Below are positions 42,599 through 52,830 of a DNA stretch of 64,000 nucleotides, in pieces. The DNA lies in the NCBI RefSeq assembly GCF_001661345.1, contig NW_017962918.1:1-64000 (forward strand). Reading direction: 5' to 3'. Under the pieces are notes generated by a model, which searched no databases, had not been told where the DNA came from, and was given only the letters and a program-made list of their open reading frames with translations. This DNA is from Ascoidea rubescens DSM 1968. Its lineage: Eukaryota > Ascomycota > Saccharomycetes > Ascoideales > Ascoideaceae. Made by a program: the position numbers and the translations under genes. The stretch's first letter is position 1. Each line of letters opens with the position of its first letter.

Positions 42599-43638
42599 CC
42601 TCAGTTTTTTTTTCTGACCCACATCTAAAACAGTGAGAGATGATAAGCATTGGTAAGTAATAAGTAATTTCAGTTTCAGGCTGAGACTATGAGCAGCCAT
42701 TTTTGTAAGATGAAGCATCAGTGTAGCACGTGCTTGTTTGATAAAAACGAGTCAGTGCTCACTTCTATAAAACTGACTGCGATCAAAACCTAAAGAAATT
42801 GACCAGTGGACACCACAGTAATGGAAACAAAAACTGACCTCGTGGTATGATCATGAGATTGCAGACAGAAACGAAATAATCAGCTTTTTGCTACCAATAT
42901 CCAGCAATACGGTATCAATCAGCGAGTTACATAATATGCATTAAAATACAGCCATCTGCTGCAGCGTATAACTGTGATTTTTTGTTCGTTTCCTAATTAG
43001 GCGATTATCAAGATATAGAAGATGGTGGAAATGAAGATGGTGGAAATGAAGATGAGGAAGATTGTCATAATTATGAGTTTTCAGCATTCTGTGTTTTGAA
43101 TTTCAATTTTTTGCTTAGCTTTAAAATTTGTTTTGTTATGAATAATCTCAAATCATAACTCAATTAAGTGCCTCTTATAAAAAATATTGGTTATCTTTAT
43201 AATGCAATAAAGCTAAAAAACATTTTCAACTATGTAGATTTGATTCAAAATTTAACATTCTTAAAAAACTAAGTTTTATCAAAGAAATGAATTCAAAGTT
43301 TAGAGCTTTTTGTTCGGAATCTTTAACTCTATCTAATCATTATATAGAGCGACTTGAAGATTTCAAAAGCTAGGATTTAAATTTTGGTCTTGCAAATCCA
43401 ACACAAGTGTTTCATCTTATAAATTCAATCTAATTTACTTTTGATGACTTCCCGATCAACATTAAAATTGGTTATGCTTTACAGTTTCTCAAATAAACAA
43501 ACTCTACTCAAAATTAATCAATGATAGTTGTTTATTTTTATTTAAATACAAAAAGTTGCTCAAAGTCTTGTCCAGAGTCTTTTCAATTTTGAATCTGTTC
43601 TATAACCTTCTTGATTTCTACCAGCAATTTATCCACCA
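42599..43638. other. Convergent spacer with coding relics
   Basis: This region lies between the LRR gene and the RhoGEF gene. From about 42990 it contains an open acidic stretch preceded by AATTAG (two copies of GNEDG-type sequence), and at 43239-43373 an LRR-like remnant. The 43500-43640 end is 3' flank of the RhoGEF gene. No intact gene is supported. Confidence 0.45.
43239..43373 (+). pseudogene. Possible LRR gene fragment
   Basis: A 44-codon open stretch ends at TAG 43371-43373 and reads FNILKKLSFIKEMNSKF then SLTLSNHYIERLEDFKS. The spacing of Leu/Ile resembles one to two LRR units like those of the neighbouring LRR gene. It is short, so this is a weak call. Confidence 0.3.
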
Positions 43639-46600
43639 CTATTTGGATCTATATTCTAACTCAAACGCTACCCTACAATTCTTTTCTGGATGATCAACCA
43701 AAAACATTACACTAGAGTTGCCCTCAATAAGCTGTATATTTTTTCCATAAATTATTTGAACTGGCGGTTTCTTACCAATCCTATTATCTAAAAATTCATA
43801 AATCTCTAAAATATCTTTCTCATTGTTCATTGAACTTTTCTGGTGTTTCTTATCCTTACTCTTGTGAATCTTTTCCTTATACAATACAATTAAATAATTT
43901 TCATAATTTTTAAATATCTTTCTATTATTATTATTATTATTACTAAACGATATTCTCTCATTCACAACCTTCCCATACTTATCATATATTAAACTTTTTC
44001 TATCATAGTTCAACAAAAATCTATCCCCACCGAAATTGATTAACTTGATCAATTTACTATTAATAATATTACTGTCCTCAATTGGAAACTTCAAATTATT
44101 CGACTCTCCAGTATTGTTACTATTGATATCCATAACATCAATATAAACTTTTTCCTTCAACCTATTGTCTTTTTCATTAACAACAATCAAACTTTTGACA
44201 ATCAATATTTCAAATCCCTTTAGCCTATTTATATCAGTAATAATTCCCTTAACTCTGATGGACTCTTGGTCGTTATATAAACTCTTTAGTTCAATCGGCA
44301 AAAATTGAATCTCATCATTAAATTGAATCAATATTTTGATGTCACTAATTTCGCTTTTGAAATTTTGACTAACTAAAAAAAAGTATAGATTTCCATTAAT
44401 CAATACGGCTCTAAAAAAATTAATCAAAAATTGTTTTCTATTATTATTAATCAATTTAATATAAATCTTTTTCAAATAATTGGAATTTCCTTCGTTAAAT
44501 CTCGTTATGATATCTTCTTTTTCATCCTCTGAAATAAATTGACTTATAATTAAAAACTCGAGGGAGAAAAAATACAATTCTCCCAAACTTAAAAATATAA
44601 CCACATTGTACTTTTCATTATATTCAATTTGTTCAATGTTCTGTAATTTGACTAATAGTATCCATTCATTTTTATTGGTACTGAAATAGTTACTTTTATT
44701 AAAAAATAATCCATCTGAGGTTCCCACAAATCTAACGATTTCTTGATTAGACAAAATAACTTTGCAATAACTTAAAACCTCCCCATTAATGTTTAAGCTA
44801 TCAGAGCTATCTTGTTCAAGGTTATTGTGTGGGTTGATATCTTTATCAATGCTAGTTTGATAATAAAGTTTTTCCTCAATCTCTTTATCCAATGTATATT
44901 CTTGGTAATTTTTATTTAGTTTGTTTTGATTATGACATTCTTCATAATATTCGTCAATAGATTCCTTTATTAAATTTAGCGAGTGGTTTTGATAATTTAA
45001 GCATTCGTGTCTTGGTTCAATTTTATCCTTTATTGTTATATCATTATTATCATTATTTTGTGATTTAGTTGCTGAGTTTATTCTATCAATTTTATGGCCA
45101 TGATTCAAACTATGATTGCTAGTATTATGTGCTTTATAATGAAAATCAATTTTTGAGTTTATACCAAGAAATTTCAATCTAAATGGTTCTTTTTGAATTT
45201 TATAATTTATGTATTTTATTTTGTTTGACTCAAAAGGAACAAAGAGCAAGGACATGTAATTTCTAACCATGTAGTAAAATCTTATATTTAAAATGCTATT
45301 TTCAAATAGTATTTTGTATACAGCATTAAAATCAATCAATAATTTATCATTATCATTATCGATTGAGTTGACGTCATTTTTTAGAGGATTAGAGCTGTTT
45401 GTAATATTCTTAATATTTAAAAATTCCATCGGAATGGGTTCGTGAATTAGTATGAACCTAAATGTTTTGACGTCAAATCTTGATATAATTAAAGAATTTG
45501 AGAATAAGTGGAAATAGATGATTTTATCAATATTGAATCCTGAAACTAATTTATTATCGGCAATGGTGTTGTTATTTGAATCGTAGAAAATGGGGAAATC
45601 ATTTAGTAGAGAGATTTCTTCTGGATTTAGATTCAAGTTGCAATATTTGTTATTTAGGTTATTGTTTGGGTACCATTTGATTCTATTTATGACATTTGAA
45701 GCCTTATAAATGCCGGCGTTTCTATCTAGAGCATCGACGAGATAAGTTAGCATTTCTTTTGTGTGAAAGAAGAATGTGTCGATTCTTTTGTCGTAGAATT
45801 TTGATAAATCTTTAAAGAAGGATAAATTTTGAATTAGAATTGAAAAATATTGGGTGGAAATGGTGTCGAATTGATTTTTTTTCATAAATTTCTTTTGAAG
45901 AATGATATCGTTTTTCCAACAATTGAATTTTTTTAGAAATATTTCGTTTTTGCATAGCTCGTTTAGTTTTTTGATGGTTGTGATAAAGACTTCGACGATG
46001 GAATAGTTTTTGAGAAATTCTAGCCAGTAGGGCAAGGCGATTTTGCTAAAACGTTGGAAAACGGCTAAATAATCTTGGTCAACAATGTTGGGAGATTTGA
46101 GGACAGATGATAGTAGAGGGTCAATAATTTCAGTCTGAAATAGACTCAAGATGGGGAAAAAGGACTGGAAAAAGTGTTTATAGAACTTGTTGAAATTGTA
46201 AGGATAAACCATATCTTTTGTGAAAGAAGGGTTTTTCCTTTGTTCGTATATGAAATGTTCACCCAATTCTATAAAAGAGAACAAGTTGATGACGTAGTTT
46301 AGTTGATTTTTGAGCAAATTGAAGATGATGACTTGTTTATTGATATTTTTCTGAGTGTTGTCGTTGATGACGGTTGGGTCGTTTTTGTTGATGTTCCAGT
46401 AGTTAAAGTAGTTTAGTTTCATTCTTTCGTAGGTTTGAATGTAGAAGTTTTTCTTTGAATAAAAGTCTGAATTTAGGACAGGAGATATTAGGATGTTATT
46501 TTCTTCTGATAAGTTTGGAGTTGAAGGGAGCGAGGAATCAGATTTGGAAGGAAATATAGAGTTGTTTGTGGTTTGTGGAGTTAGCATTGGATTGTTTAAG

Positions 46601-47607
46601 TTAGTCTGTGAGTTTGTACTATGGTTGAAGATGTGGTGTTTTTTGGGGCCGAGAAAGTTATCATTGTAGTTATTATAATATTGGTTATAATTTGAATGTG
46701 AGGGAGATAATTTCTGATTATTGTTGTTATTATTGTTGTTATTAATATTAAGATTTGATTTTTTTCTCCGAATATTAAAAGAGGAAAACTTGAAAGCTTT
46801 GAAATTTAAACTTCTGTCCAATTCATCATTGTTATTGTTGTAGTTGTTATTGTAGTTGTTATTGTAATTATTAATCAAATCCCAAGATTTATCTATGATT
46901 GTAGATTGTATGGAATTGAGAGTATTTGAGTGAAACGGCTGATTAAAAAGCATATTAGAAAAGGTGGATGAAGGTGATAAGTTATTATTATTGGTATTAT
47001 TATAATTAGTAGTATGGCTATTGGCCGAGCCATTAGAATCGTTTGAAACTGGAGATGAGACAGAAGAGTGGTTAGAATAAGAAGAGGCAGGGGGTAGGAA
47101 CCTGTCAGAGTTATAATAAGGCGAGTGTGAATCCAAATTTAAAGTTAAATCGTGGACATTGTGGTTGTTATTCTGACGAGAATCAGTGTTCAGGTAGTAA
47201 GAGTTGTTAAAAGGTGTATTTTTATCAAGACTAGCAGGCAAGTTGGCATTTTGATTTACAGTAGGAATTCCATTGCTGGTGGTGGTATTGTTGATGCTGG
47301 AGTAATAGGAATCGTTATTGTTATCCAAATTGATCGCTGGAACCAAACTTCTGTTTTGGTTGTAGTAGTTTTGAGAGGAACTTTGAACCAACAGCTGGTA
47401 GGGAGAAAGAGTTTGAGGTTGGTTGATAGGATCATCCAAGAGATTATTCAAAGAATCAGAAGAATGGTTTGGATTTAGAGAGCTATTGGAACTAAAGATA
47501 TTGGGTCGTGAGGTGTAGTTGATAGACAAATCTGATTCTGTAGAGGAGGAGGAGTCGACAGAGCAGTTGGAGCCGTTGGCCAAACGGGTGCGGTAAAAGG
47601 AGTTCAT
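43639..47607 (-). CDS. Rho guanine-nucleotide exchange factor with CNH domain, Tus1-like
   Basis: This is a 1322-residue protein. Residues 1-420 are low complexity, rich in Asn and Ser. A divergent DH (RhoGEF) domain occupies about 424-640, beginning VIIFNLLKNQLNYV. A PH-like region follows (about 690-850). Residues about 960-1315 form a citron-homology (CNH) domain, with the typical start CKVILSNQEIVRFVGTSDGLFF. DH-PH-CNH is the architecture of Rom1/Rom2/Tus1, which activate Rho1 upstream of Pkc1 and Slt2. The length matches S. cerevisiae Tus1 (1307), and no DEP domain is seen, so Tus1 is the better guess. The DH sequence is unusually diverged. The ATG at 47607 starts the frame. It is tail-to-tail with the LRR-DH gene. 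Confidence 0.8.
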   Translation of the reverse strand: MNSFYRTRLANGSNCSVDSSSSTESDLSINYTSRPNIFSSNSSLNPNHSSDSLNNLLDDPINQPQTLSPYQLLVQSSSQNYYNQNRSLVPAINLDNNNDSYYSSINNTTTSNGIPTVNQNANLPASLDKNTPFNNSYYLNTDSRQNNNHNVHDLTLNLDSHSPYYNSDRFLPPASSYSNHSSVSSPVSNDSNGSANSHTTNYNNTNNNNLSPSSTFSNMLFNQPFHSNTLNSIQSTIIDKSWDLINNYNNNYNNNYNNNNDELDRSLNFKAFKFSSFNIRRKKSNLNINNNNNNNNNQKLSPSHSNYNQYYNNYNDNFLGPKKHHIFNHSTNSQTNLNNPMLTPQTTNNSIFPSKSDSSLPSTPNLSEENNILISPVLNSDFYSKKNFYIQTYERMKLNYFNYWNINKNDPTVINDNTQKNINKQVIIFNLLKNQLNYVINLFSFIELGEHFIYEQRKNPSFTKDMVYPYNFNKFYKHFFQSFFPILSLFQTEIIDPLLSSVLKSPNIVDQDYLAVFQRFSKIALPYWLEFLKNYSIVEVFITTIKKLNELCKNEIFLKKFNCWKNDIILQKKFMKKNQFDTISTQYFSILIQNLSFFKDLSKFYDKRIDTFFFHTKEMLTYLVDALDRNAGIYKASNVINRIKWYPNNNLNNKYCNLNLNPEEISLLNDFPIFYDSNNNTIADNKLVSGFNIDKIIYFHLFSNSLIISRFDVKTFRFILIHEPIPMEFLNIKNITNSSNPLKNDVNSIDNDNDKLLIDFNAVYKILFENSILNIRFYYMVRNYMSLLFVPFESNKIKYINYKIQKEPFRLKFLGINSKIDFHYKAHNTSNHSLNHGHKIDRINSATKSQNNDNNDITIKDKIEPRHECLNYQNHSLNLIKESIDEYYEECHNQNKLNKNYQEYTLDKEIEEKLYYQTSIDKDINPHNNLEQDSSDSLNINGEVLSYCKVILSNQEIVRFVGTSDGLFFNKSNYFSTNKNEWILLVKLQNIEQIEYNEKYNVVIFLSLGELYFFSLEFLIISQFISEDEKEDIITRFNEGNSNYLKKIYIKLINNNRKQFLINFFRAVLINGNLYFFLVSQNFKSEISDIKILIQFNDEIQFLPIELKSLYNDQESIRVKGIITDINRLKGFEILIVKSLIVVNEKDNRLKEKVYIDVMDINSNNTGESNNLKFPIEDSNIINSKLIKLINFGGDRFLLNYDRKSLIYDKYGKVVNERISFSNNNNNNRKIFKNYENYLIVLYKEKIHKSKDKKHQKSSMNNEKDILEIYEFLDNRIGKKPPVQIIYGKNIQLIEGNSSVMFLVDHPEKNCRVAFELEYRSK

Positions 47608-47874
47608 TTTGGTGCTGGTACTGGTGCTGCTTCTTCAGCTTCTTCAGCTGCTTCCTCTTCTGAAAGATGATAAAGGCCCAGCTCAGGGCACAGTGCACCC
47701 AGCGGCACGGGTGACACTCGTCGAAAACGAGGTGTGGACTGGCCTCATCCCTACGCCAGCGGGAGCGCGTTTGCTTGGCACACGCAATAGGACCAGTTGA
47801 AGCTGCCGGATCCCCTCTGTGTTCGGCACATCTGCTGTTCACAAAAACTATAAATAGCTGTAGATCAAAAAAAA
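47608..47874. other. GC-rich promoter patch upstream of the RhoGEF gene
   Basis: Positions 47640-47830 are strongly GC-rich for this genome. No ORF with a motif is seen. It separates the RhoGEF start from tRNA-Pro. Confidence 0.5.
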
Positions 47875-47946
47875 GGACCAGGCTGGGAATTGAACCCAGG
47901 GCCTCCCGCATCCAAAGCGAGAATCATACCACTAGACCACACGGCC
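47875..47946 (-). tRNA. tRNA-Pro (TGG)
   Basis: This is a 72-nt tRNA. The anticodon loop TTTGGAT between CTCGC and GCGGG gives TGG. It lacks the intron found in S. cerevisiae tRNA-Pro(TGG) genes. The A-box (GTGGTCTAGTGG) and B-box (GGTTCAATTCC) are normal, and a T-run follows the 3' end. Confidence 0.96.
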
Positions 47947-48061
47947 ACTTCCAAACGTTTGGATTTGCGCTAGTTTTTGTTTTCAAAGCTGCTTCTCAGC
48001 TGCAGATTCTAAGCTGAACTTAAAATTGTAATTTTATTGTAAAAATAAAAATTAAATAATT

Positions 48062-48133
48062 TTCCGATACCGGGAATCGAACCCGGGTCTGCACGGTGAA
48101 AGCGTGCCATGATAGCCATTACACTATATCGGA
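48062..48133 (-). tRNA. tRNA-Glu (TTC)
   Basis: This is a 72-nt intronless tRNA. The anticodon loop CTTTCAC gives TTC. The acceptor TCCGATA/TATCGGA is fully paired and the B-box GGTTCGATTCC is perfect. It lies about 115 bp from tRNA-Pro on the same strand. Confidence 0.97.
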
Positions 48134-48876
48134 ACTTTACTGCTTTTTTTTTCTTTAATATTTTAGCTTTTTGGTCTGTCCTTTTTATACTGTTTACTGT
48201 TTTCATACCGTTTTATTATTGCTTTTTTTTTGGCTTTTATTCTATTATTCACCAAAGTTTTATTTTATTCCATCACATTTTCCGTATCATTACTTCTTTC
48301 CCGACTCTGTTATTTTCCCATCAACAACAGGCATCATTCTCCATAACTAATTTTACTTACACAAAACCAAATCAATAACAAAAAATCAGTCAATTTACGA
48401 GCGTCGTTAAATTCAAAAGCTAGCAGCTAGTTTGAAAATTCGATTAAATAGAGAGCGAATTGTAATTGTCTTACATTCCATTTCTTTGAATTTTTAGATA
48501 TATATATATTTCCATGCATTTATGGTGTTGTCTCTACTTTGATTAATTGCAGCCCACTAATGCTAATTCGGCGCAGGTACTTAATAGTCAATTAAACCTT
48601 TGTTTGTGCTTTGCGTTCACTAAACAAAAAATCTTCTCTTGATCAAGAGCGTATTATTCTCTTTCAAATTCCATTCTTCTTTTACGACTGTCCAATACGA
48701 ATGCATTTCGCTTATATAAGTGCCTTAGTTAAGCTTCAACGTTAATATTTACCAACCCAAAGTTTATTGATTTTCTCCATCAGTTCTGGAATGGGTTTTT
48801 CAGTGAGAAGCGTCCTTTTTAGAGCATGCGAGAAAAAACCAATTGTAATTGAAATAACGTCAAAAATGTAAAAAAC
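48134..48876. other. Intergenic region between tRNA-Glu and tRNA-Val
   Basis: No gene is seen. The region is T-rich to about 48380 and mixed after that, with a (TA)n run near 48500. The short frames 48109-48378 and 48742-48957 are not supported (the latter overlaps tRNA-Val). Confidence 0.5.
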
Positions 48877-48950
48877 TGATTTTGCCCAGGATCGAACTGG
48901 GGACGTTCTGCGTGTTAAGCAGATGCCATAACCGACTAGACCACAAAACC
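48877..48950 (-). tRNA. tRNA-Val (AAC)
   Basis: This is a 74-nt intronless tRNA nearly identical to S. cerevisiae tRNA-Val(AAC). The anticodon loop CTTAACA gives AAC, with stems TCTGC/GCAGA. The acceptor GGTTTTG/CAAAATC is fully paired. The B-box AGTTCGATCC is normal. A LINE copy is inserted 49-63 bp upstream of its 5' end. Confidence 0.97.
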
Positions 48951-49013
48951 AGCCCAATACCTAGTTGGTTTTTGGAATAATTATTAAGGTTTATATTTGA
49001 ATAAGATTTTATT

Positions 49014-49443
49014 CAATTGCAATGTGGACATGGATTTGGGTCAGATTTCCAGTGGACTGCTGGTTATTTAAAAAACCTTTTTGTGTGTAACAGCCCATCT
49101 CCTACAATATATCATTATTTCATTGAATACCAGCACAATAAGGAAGCAAGAACATTTGCAGGAATATGGTCTCAGGAACTTGGTTCAGAAAGGCCTACCC
49201 AACTTAAGCAACTTTTAGGTACAAGAAAACAATTCAAAATGTTGGTTAGTTTTCTAGAAAAGGCATGGGACCTTAACTCTTAAGATCCTAAACTTTTTCT
49301 CTATCTGATTTGGGTAGGTTTTTTCCTGTAAGTTCAGGTTTCCCTACACCTCGCTTAGAATTAAGGCAAACAACAGCTTATACCTACTATATAGGTCTAC
49401 GAGTCCCACACGGCTGGCTCGCGGTCACGGAATATTAATAAAA
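49014..49443 (+). mobile_element. LINE family 1 copy, 5'-truncated, beside tRNA-Val
   Basis: This is a 430-bp fragment flanked by a target duplication, GAATAAGATTTTATT (48999-49013) and GAATAAGATTTTTATT (49444-49459), which differs only by one T. It starts in the C-terminal ORF at a GHGFG motif. The ORF runs through the zinc-knuckle region (PSPTIYHYF) to a stop at 49281. A 3' UTR follows, ending GGTCACGGAATATTAATAAAA. The expected last knuckle Cys reads Tyr here (HYFIEY), whereas the copy at 63430 has Cys (HYLFEC). From 49154 it is identical to window positions 1-288. It lies between tRNA-Val and tRNA-Gly, head-to-head with tRNA-Val. Confidence 0.88.
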
Positions 49444-49593
49444 GAATAAGATTTTTATTTTGTATCTTTCATAATTAGATCACAATTAAGTCTGGTTATT
49501 GCATCAAGCACGTTTCCAACCTCAACAACTCTTAAAATGTGTCCAAATAACTACAACACAAAAAAATTCAGCAAAAACAAAAGATATTACTTC

Positions 49594-49664
49594 TGCGTAA
49601 GCCCGGAATCGAACCGGGAGCCCAACGATGGCAACGTTGAATTTTACCATTAAACCACTTACGC
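49594..49664 (-). tRNA. tRNA-Gly (GCC)
   Basis: This is a 71-nt intronless tRNA. The anticodon loop TTGCCAT gives GCC. The acceptor GCGTAAG/CTTACGC is fully paired and the B-box GGTTCGATTCC is perfect. It is divergent from the PMT gene, whose ATG lies about 210 bp away. Confidence 0.97.
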
Positions 49665-49816
49665 ATTTATCCTCTTTCTAGGTTTTCTCTATCTTTCCAT
49701 CCTGATTCTGTTTCCCGGATCTTTCCGTTTGCTGCATCTTTCCGTCTTTATTTTCTTTACTTTTCTGTTTTTTCACTTCAAATCCTCTTCGAAGTCTCTT
49801 CTCATCAACACCATCT

Positions 49817-49849
49817 CAAATATATTCCAAATATATTCCAAATATATTC
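49817..49849 (+). repeat. Three tandem CAAATATATTC units before the PMT start
   Basis: Three perfect 11-bp units, with a partial fourth, lie 27 bp before the ATG at 49876, in the probable 5' leader. Confidence 0.85.
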
Positions 49850-49875
49850 CAAATACACTTCGAATACACTTTGAA

Positions 49876-52830
49876 ATGGATCATATTTCTGATCCTTTGC
49901 CAATTGACCATCTGCCTTTCACAGAATCAGTTCATCTACCTCAAAATACTCCCTTGATCAACTTATCCAAAAATCATATCAATAGTACTCATTCTAATAA
50001 TTATCCCAATAACAACAACAATAATAATAATAATGCCATAAGAAATACCGGAATCATCTTTTTATCCTTCTTTAACTTTTTTTTTACAAAATTGCTGCTT
50101 CCCATATCCATTCTTGCTCTATCTGCCTATCTTCGTCTTCACAACTTGGACAAGTCCGATAAAGTCGTTTGGGATGAAGCTCATTTTGCCAAATTTGGTA
50201 GCTACTATATTAAACGTGAATTCTATTCCGATGTTCATCCACCTTTTGGAAAACTATTTATTGCTTTCACTGAATATGTATCCAACTTCAATGGTTACGA
50301 TAACTTTGATTCAACTGATTCCTTCTCCTTTGACAGCTCGGCCACTTATCCACCAAATTTCAACTACAAAAAGATTCGCATCTTGAATTCAATCTTTGGT
50401 ATCCTAATTCCCTTAGTGGCCTATTACACTTCGATTTCTCTAAATTTCAAAAAAAGAACAACCATTCTAATATCTTCAATGATCATTTTTGAAAACATGT
50501 TTATATCTTTATCAAAGTTCATCTTATTAGACTCAACTTTACTATTCTTCATTTCAACTTCTTTTTATTGTCTAGTTAACCTTCATAATAATCTTAAAAT
50601 TAAACTCAATAATTACTCAATAAAATGGCTCTTCCTAACTGGTTTATCAATTGGTTTGGCTTGTAGTGTTAAATGGGTAGGTTTATTTATAACTTTAATT
50701 ATTGGCCTATACATAATCATGGATTTATATCAGAAATATTTCTTTATATTTAAATCAACTAATCCAGTTGACTCAATTAATCTAATCAAATCAACAAAAT
50801 CAACAAAATCAACAAAATCAACAAAATCAACAAAATCAATAAAATCAACACAACCAACTAAATCAATGAAATCTAAAAAAATCATCAAGTACAATAAATA
50901 TAGTAAATATAACAAAATTTTATACTTGAAAATCTGGTTGCTTAGAATCCTATTACTAATAGTTTTTCCCTTTTTAATTTATACGTTTTTCTTCAAAATT
51001 CATTTCTTAATCTTAAACAAAACTGGTACTGGCCATTCTTCAATGTCAACTTTATTTCAAATTAACTTGAAAAATTCTGATATCCAAAATTCTTCTAGAT
51101 TTCTAACTTATGGCTCCAAAGTAACAATAAGATCGCAAGGTTTGTCCCCAAATCTTTTACATTCTCATATCCAAAAATACCCTTTAGGCTCACAACAAAA
51201 TCAAGTAACAACTTATGGTTACAAAGATGATAATAACGATTGGATCGTCCAATATCCCAGATCTTCAAACTTTGGCAACTTGGGTAATTTCGATATAAAT
51301 TCTTCCACTTTTTTAAACTCAATTAATATCTCTCAATCAATTCTTATTAATAATAACTCCTATTCAAATTTAAACCATTTAAATCTAATTAAAAACGGTG
51401 ATTTAATACGATTATCTCATGAAAGATTAAATACAAATTTACATTCTCACAAAATTCAATCCCATGTTTCTAAAAACAATTATGAAGTCAGTTGCTATGG
51501 TAATCAAAAAATTGGTGATCAAAAAGATGATTGGTATATAGAAATAGTTGAACAATTGTCTCCTAAACCTTCATATTCTCCTGATATTTCAATTAATAAT
51601 AACAATGATAATAATAATAAAGACATCTATATTCATCCAATCTCAACAAATTTTAGATTGAAACACAAAGTCCTTGGGTGTTATTTAGCGACAACTGGCT
51701 ATTCTTACCCAATATGGGGGTTTCAACAAGGTGAAGTTGTTTGTAAAAAATCATTCTTTGCAAATGATAAATCAACTTGGTGGAATATAGAAGATCACTC
51801 AAATGAATTATTGAAAATCGACAATGATTATAAACCACCTAAACCTTTGTTTTGGAGAGACTTTCTTTTAATCAACTTTGCCATGTCATCATCAAACAAT
51901 GCACTTGTTCCAGATGAAGATAAAGAAGACAACATAGCGTCAAAATGGTGGGAATGGCCAATCTTAAAATCTGGAATTAGAATGTGTAGTTGGTCAAGAA
52001 ATGATTATAGATATTATCTATTAGGTAATGTCTTTAATGTCTGGATAAGCTCTTTAAATATTATCATCTTTATAATAATTTGTATAAACCAAGTCTTAAA
52101 ATGGCAAAGACAAGAAATTAAATTTAATCTAAAACTTTTTTATAAATTTTTAATTGGAGGCTTAATACCATTCTTATGTTATATTGTAAATTATTTGCCA
52201 TTTATTATCATGGGTAGAGTTACTTATATTCATCACTATATGCCCTCACTATATTTTGCTATATTCATTACAGGATTTAATCTTGAATTTGTTTTCAGAA
52301 AGAGAAATTCCAAAAATTTTATGAATTCTATAACTTGCTCGTCTGATGAAAAGTTTAAAGGGAAAGAGCAAAAAACAGAGAAAGAAAAAGGGAACTACAA
52401 CCAAAATAAGCAATATAATAATCAGAATCTAAATAGAATTGAAGTTGAAGTTGATAATGAAATAGATAATGAAATTGATAAAATTAATAATAAAATCAAT
52501 AAAATGGAGCATAGATTTGAAAATGGAAATGGAAATGGAAATGGAAACAATGTAATAATCAGTAAAAACAATAAAACAAAAGGAAATAGTATTCCTATTA
52601 TTAATATTAAAAGAATAATAAAAAATTTCGAAGTTAAAGAAAATCTTGTTTATTTATTTGTGCTTGTTTCTAGTGTTTGTATATTTTATTATTTATCACC
52701 TATGTGTTTTGGAATGAAAGGGAATATTAATAATTATTATTATTTACAGCTTTTACCTGATTGGAAGATTACCAATAAAACCAATTGGAGAGAGCAATAC
52801 CAAAAGCTATTAACTTCGCTGGTAAAATAG
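49876..52830 (+). CDS. Protein O-mannosyltransferase, PMT2 subfamily (Pmt2/Pmt3/Pmt6)
   Basis: This is a 984-residue ER membrane enzyme that transfers mannose from dolichyl-phosphate mannose to Ser/Thr of secreted proteins. The ATG at 49876 (MDHISDPLPI) is chosen because the longer frame begins with TTG at 49729, beside tRNA-Gly. After a hydrophilic Asn-rich tail and TM1 comes the catalytic loop VVWDEAHFAKFGSYY (about 98-112, with the DE motif) and DVHPPFGKL. The large luminal loop holds three MIR motifs (about 405-645, LLHSHIQKYP, NLHSHKIQSH and the third). Membrane segments follow, including MGRVTYIHHYMPS. Two inserts make it long: an STK repeat (about 303-331) in a cytosolic loop and an Asn/Glu/Lys block near residues 820-900. 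LFQINLKN and the MIR region favour Pmt6-like. Confidence 0.9.
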   Translation: MDHISDPLPIDHLPFTESVHLPQNTPLINLSKNHINSTHSNNYPNNNNNNNNNAIRNTGIIFLSFFNFFFTKLLLPISILALSAYLRLHNLDKSDKVVWDEAHFAKFGSYYIKREFYSDVHPPFGKLFIAFTEYVSNFNGYDNFDSTDSFSFDSSATYPPNFNYKKIRILNSIFGILIPLVAYYTSISLNFKKRTTILISSMIIFENMFISLSKFILLDSTLLFFISTSFYCLVNLHNNLKIKLNNYSIKWLFLTGLSIGLACSVKWVGLFITLIIGLYIIMDLYQKYFFIFKSTNPVDSINLIKSTKSTKSTKSTKSTKSIKSTQPTKSMKSKKIIKYNKYSKYNKILYLKIWLLRILLLIVFPFLIYTFFFKIHFLILNKTGTGHSSMSTLFQINLKNSDIQNSSRFLTYGSKVTIRSQGLSPNLLHSHIQKYPLGSQQNQVTTYGYKDDNNDWIVQYPRSSNFGNLGNFDINSSTFLNSINISQSILINNNSYSNLNHLNLIKNGDLIRLSHERLNTNLHSHKIQSHVSKNNYEVSCYGNQKIGDQKDDWYIEIVEQLSPKPSYSPDISINNNNDNNNKDIYIHPISTNFRLKHKVLGCYLATTGYSYPIWGFQQGEVVCKKSFFANDKSTWWNIEDHSNELLKIDNDYKPPKPLFWRDFLLINFAMSSSNNALVPDEDKEDNIASKWWEWPILKSGIRMCSWSRNDYRYYLLGNVFNVWISSLNIIIFIIICINQVLKWQRQEIKFNLKLFYKFLIGGLIPFLCYIVNYLPFIIMGRVTYIHHYMPSLYFAIFITGFNLEFVFRKRNSKNFMNSITCSSDEKFKGKEQKTEKEKGNYNQNKQYNNQNLNRIEVEVDNEIDNEIDKINNKINKMEHRFENGNGNGNGNNVIISKNNKTKGNSIPIINIKRIIKNFEVKENLVYLFVLVSSVCIFYYLSPMCFGMKGNINNYYYLQLLPDWKITNKTNWREQYQKLLTSLVK

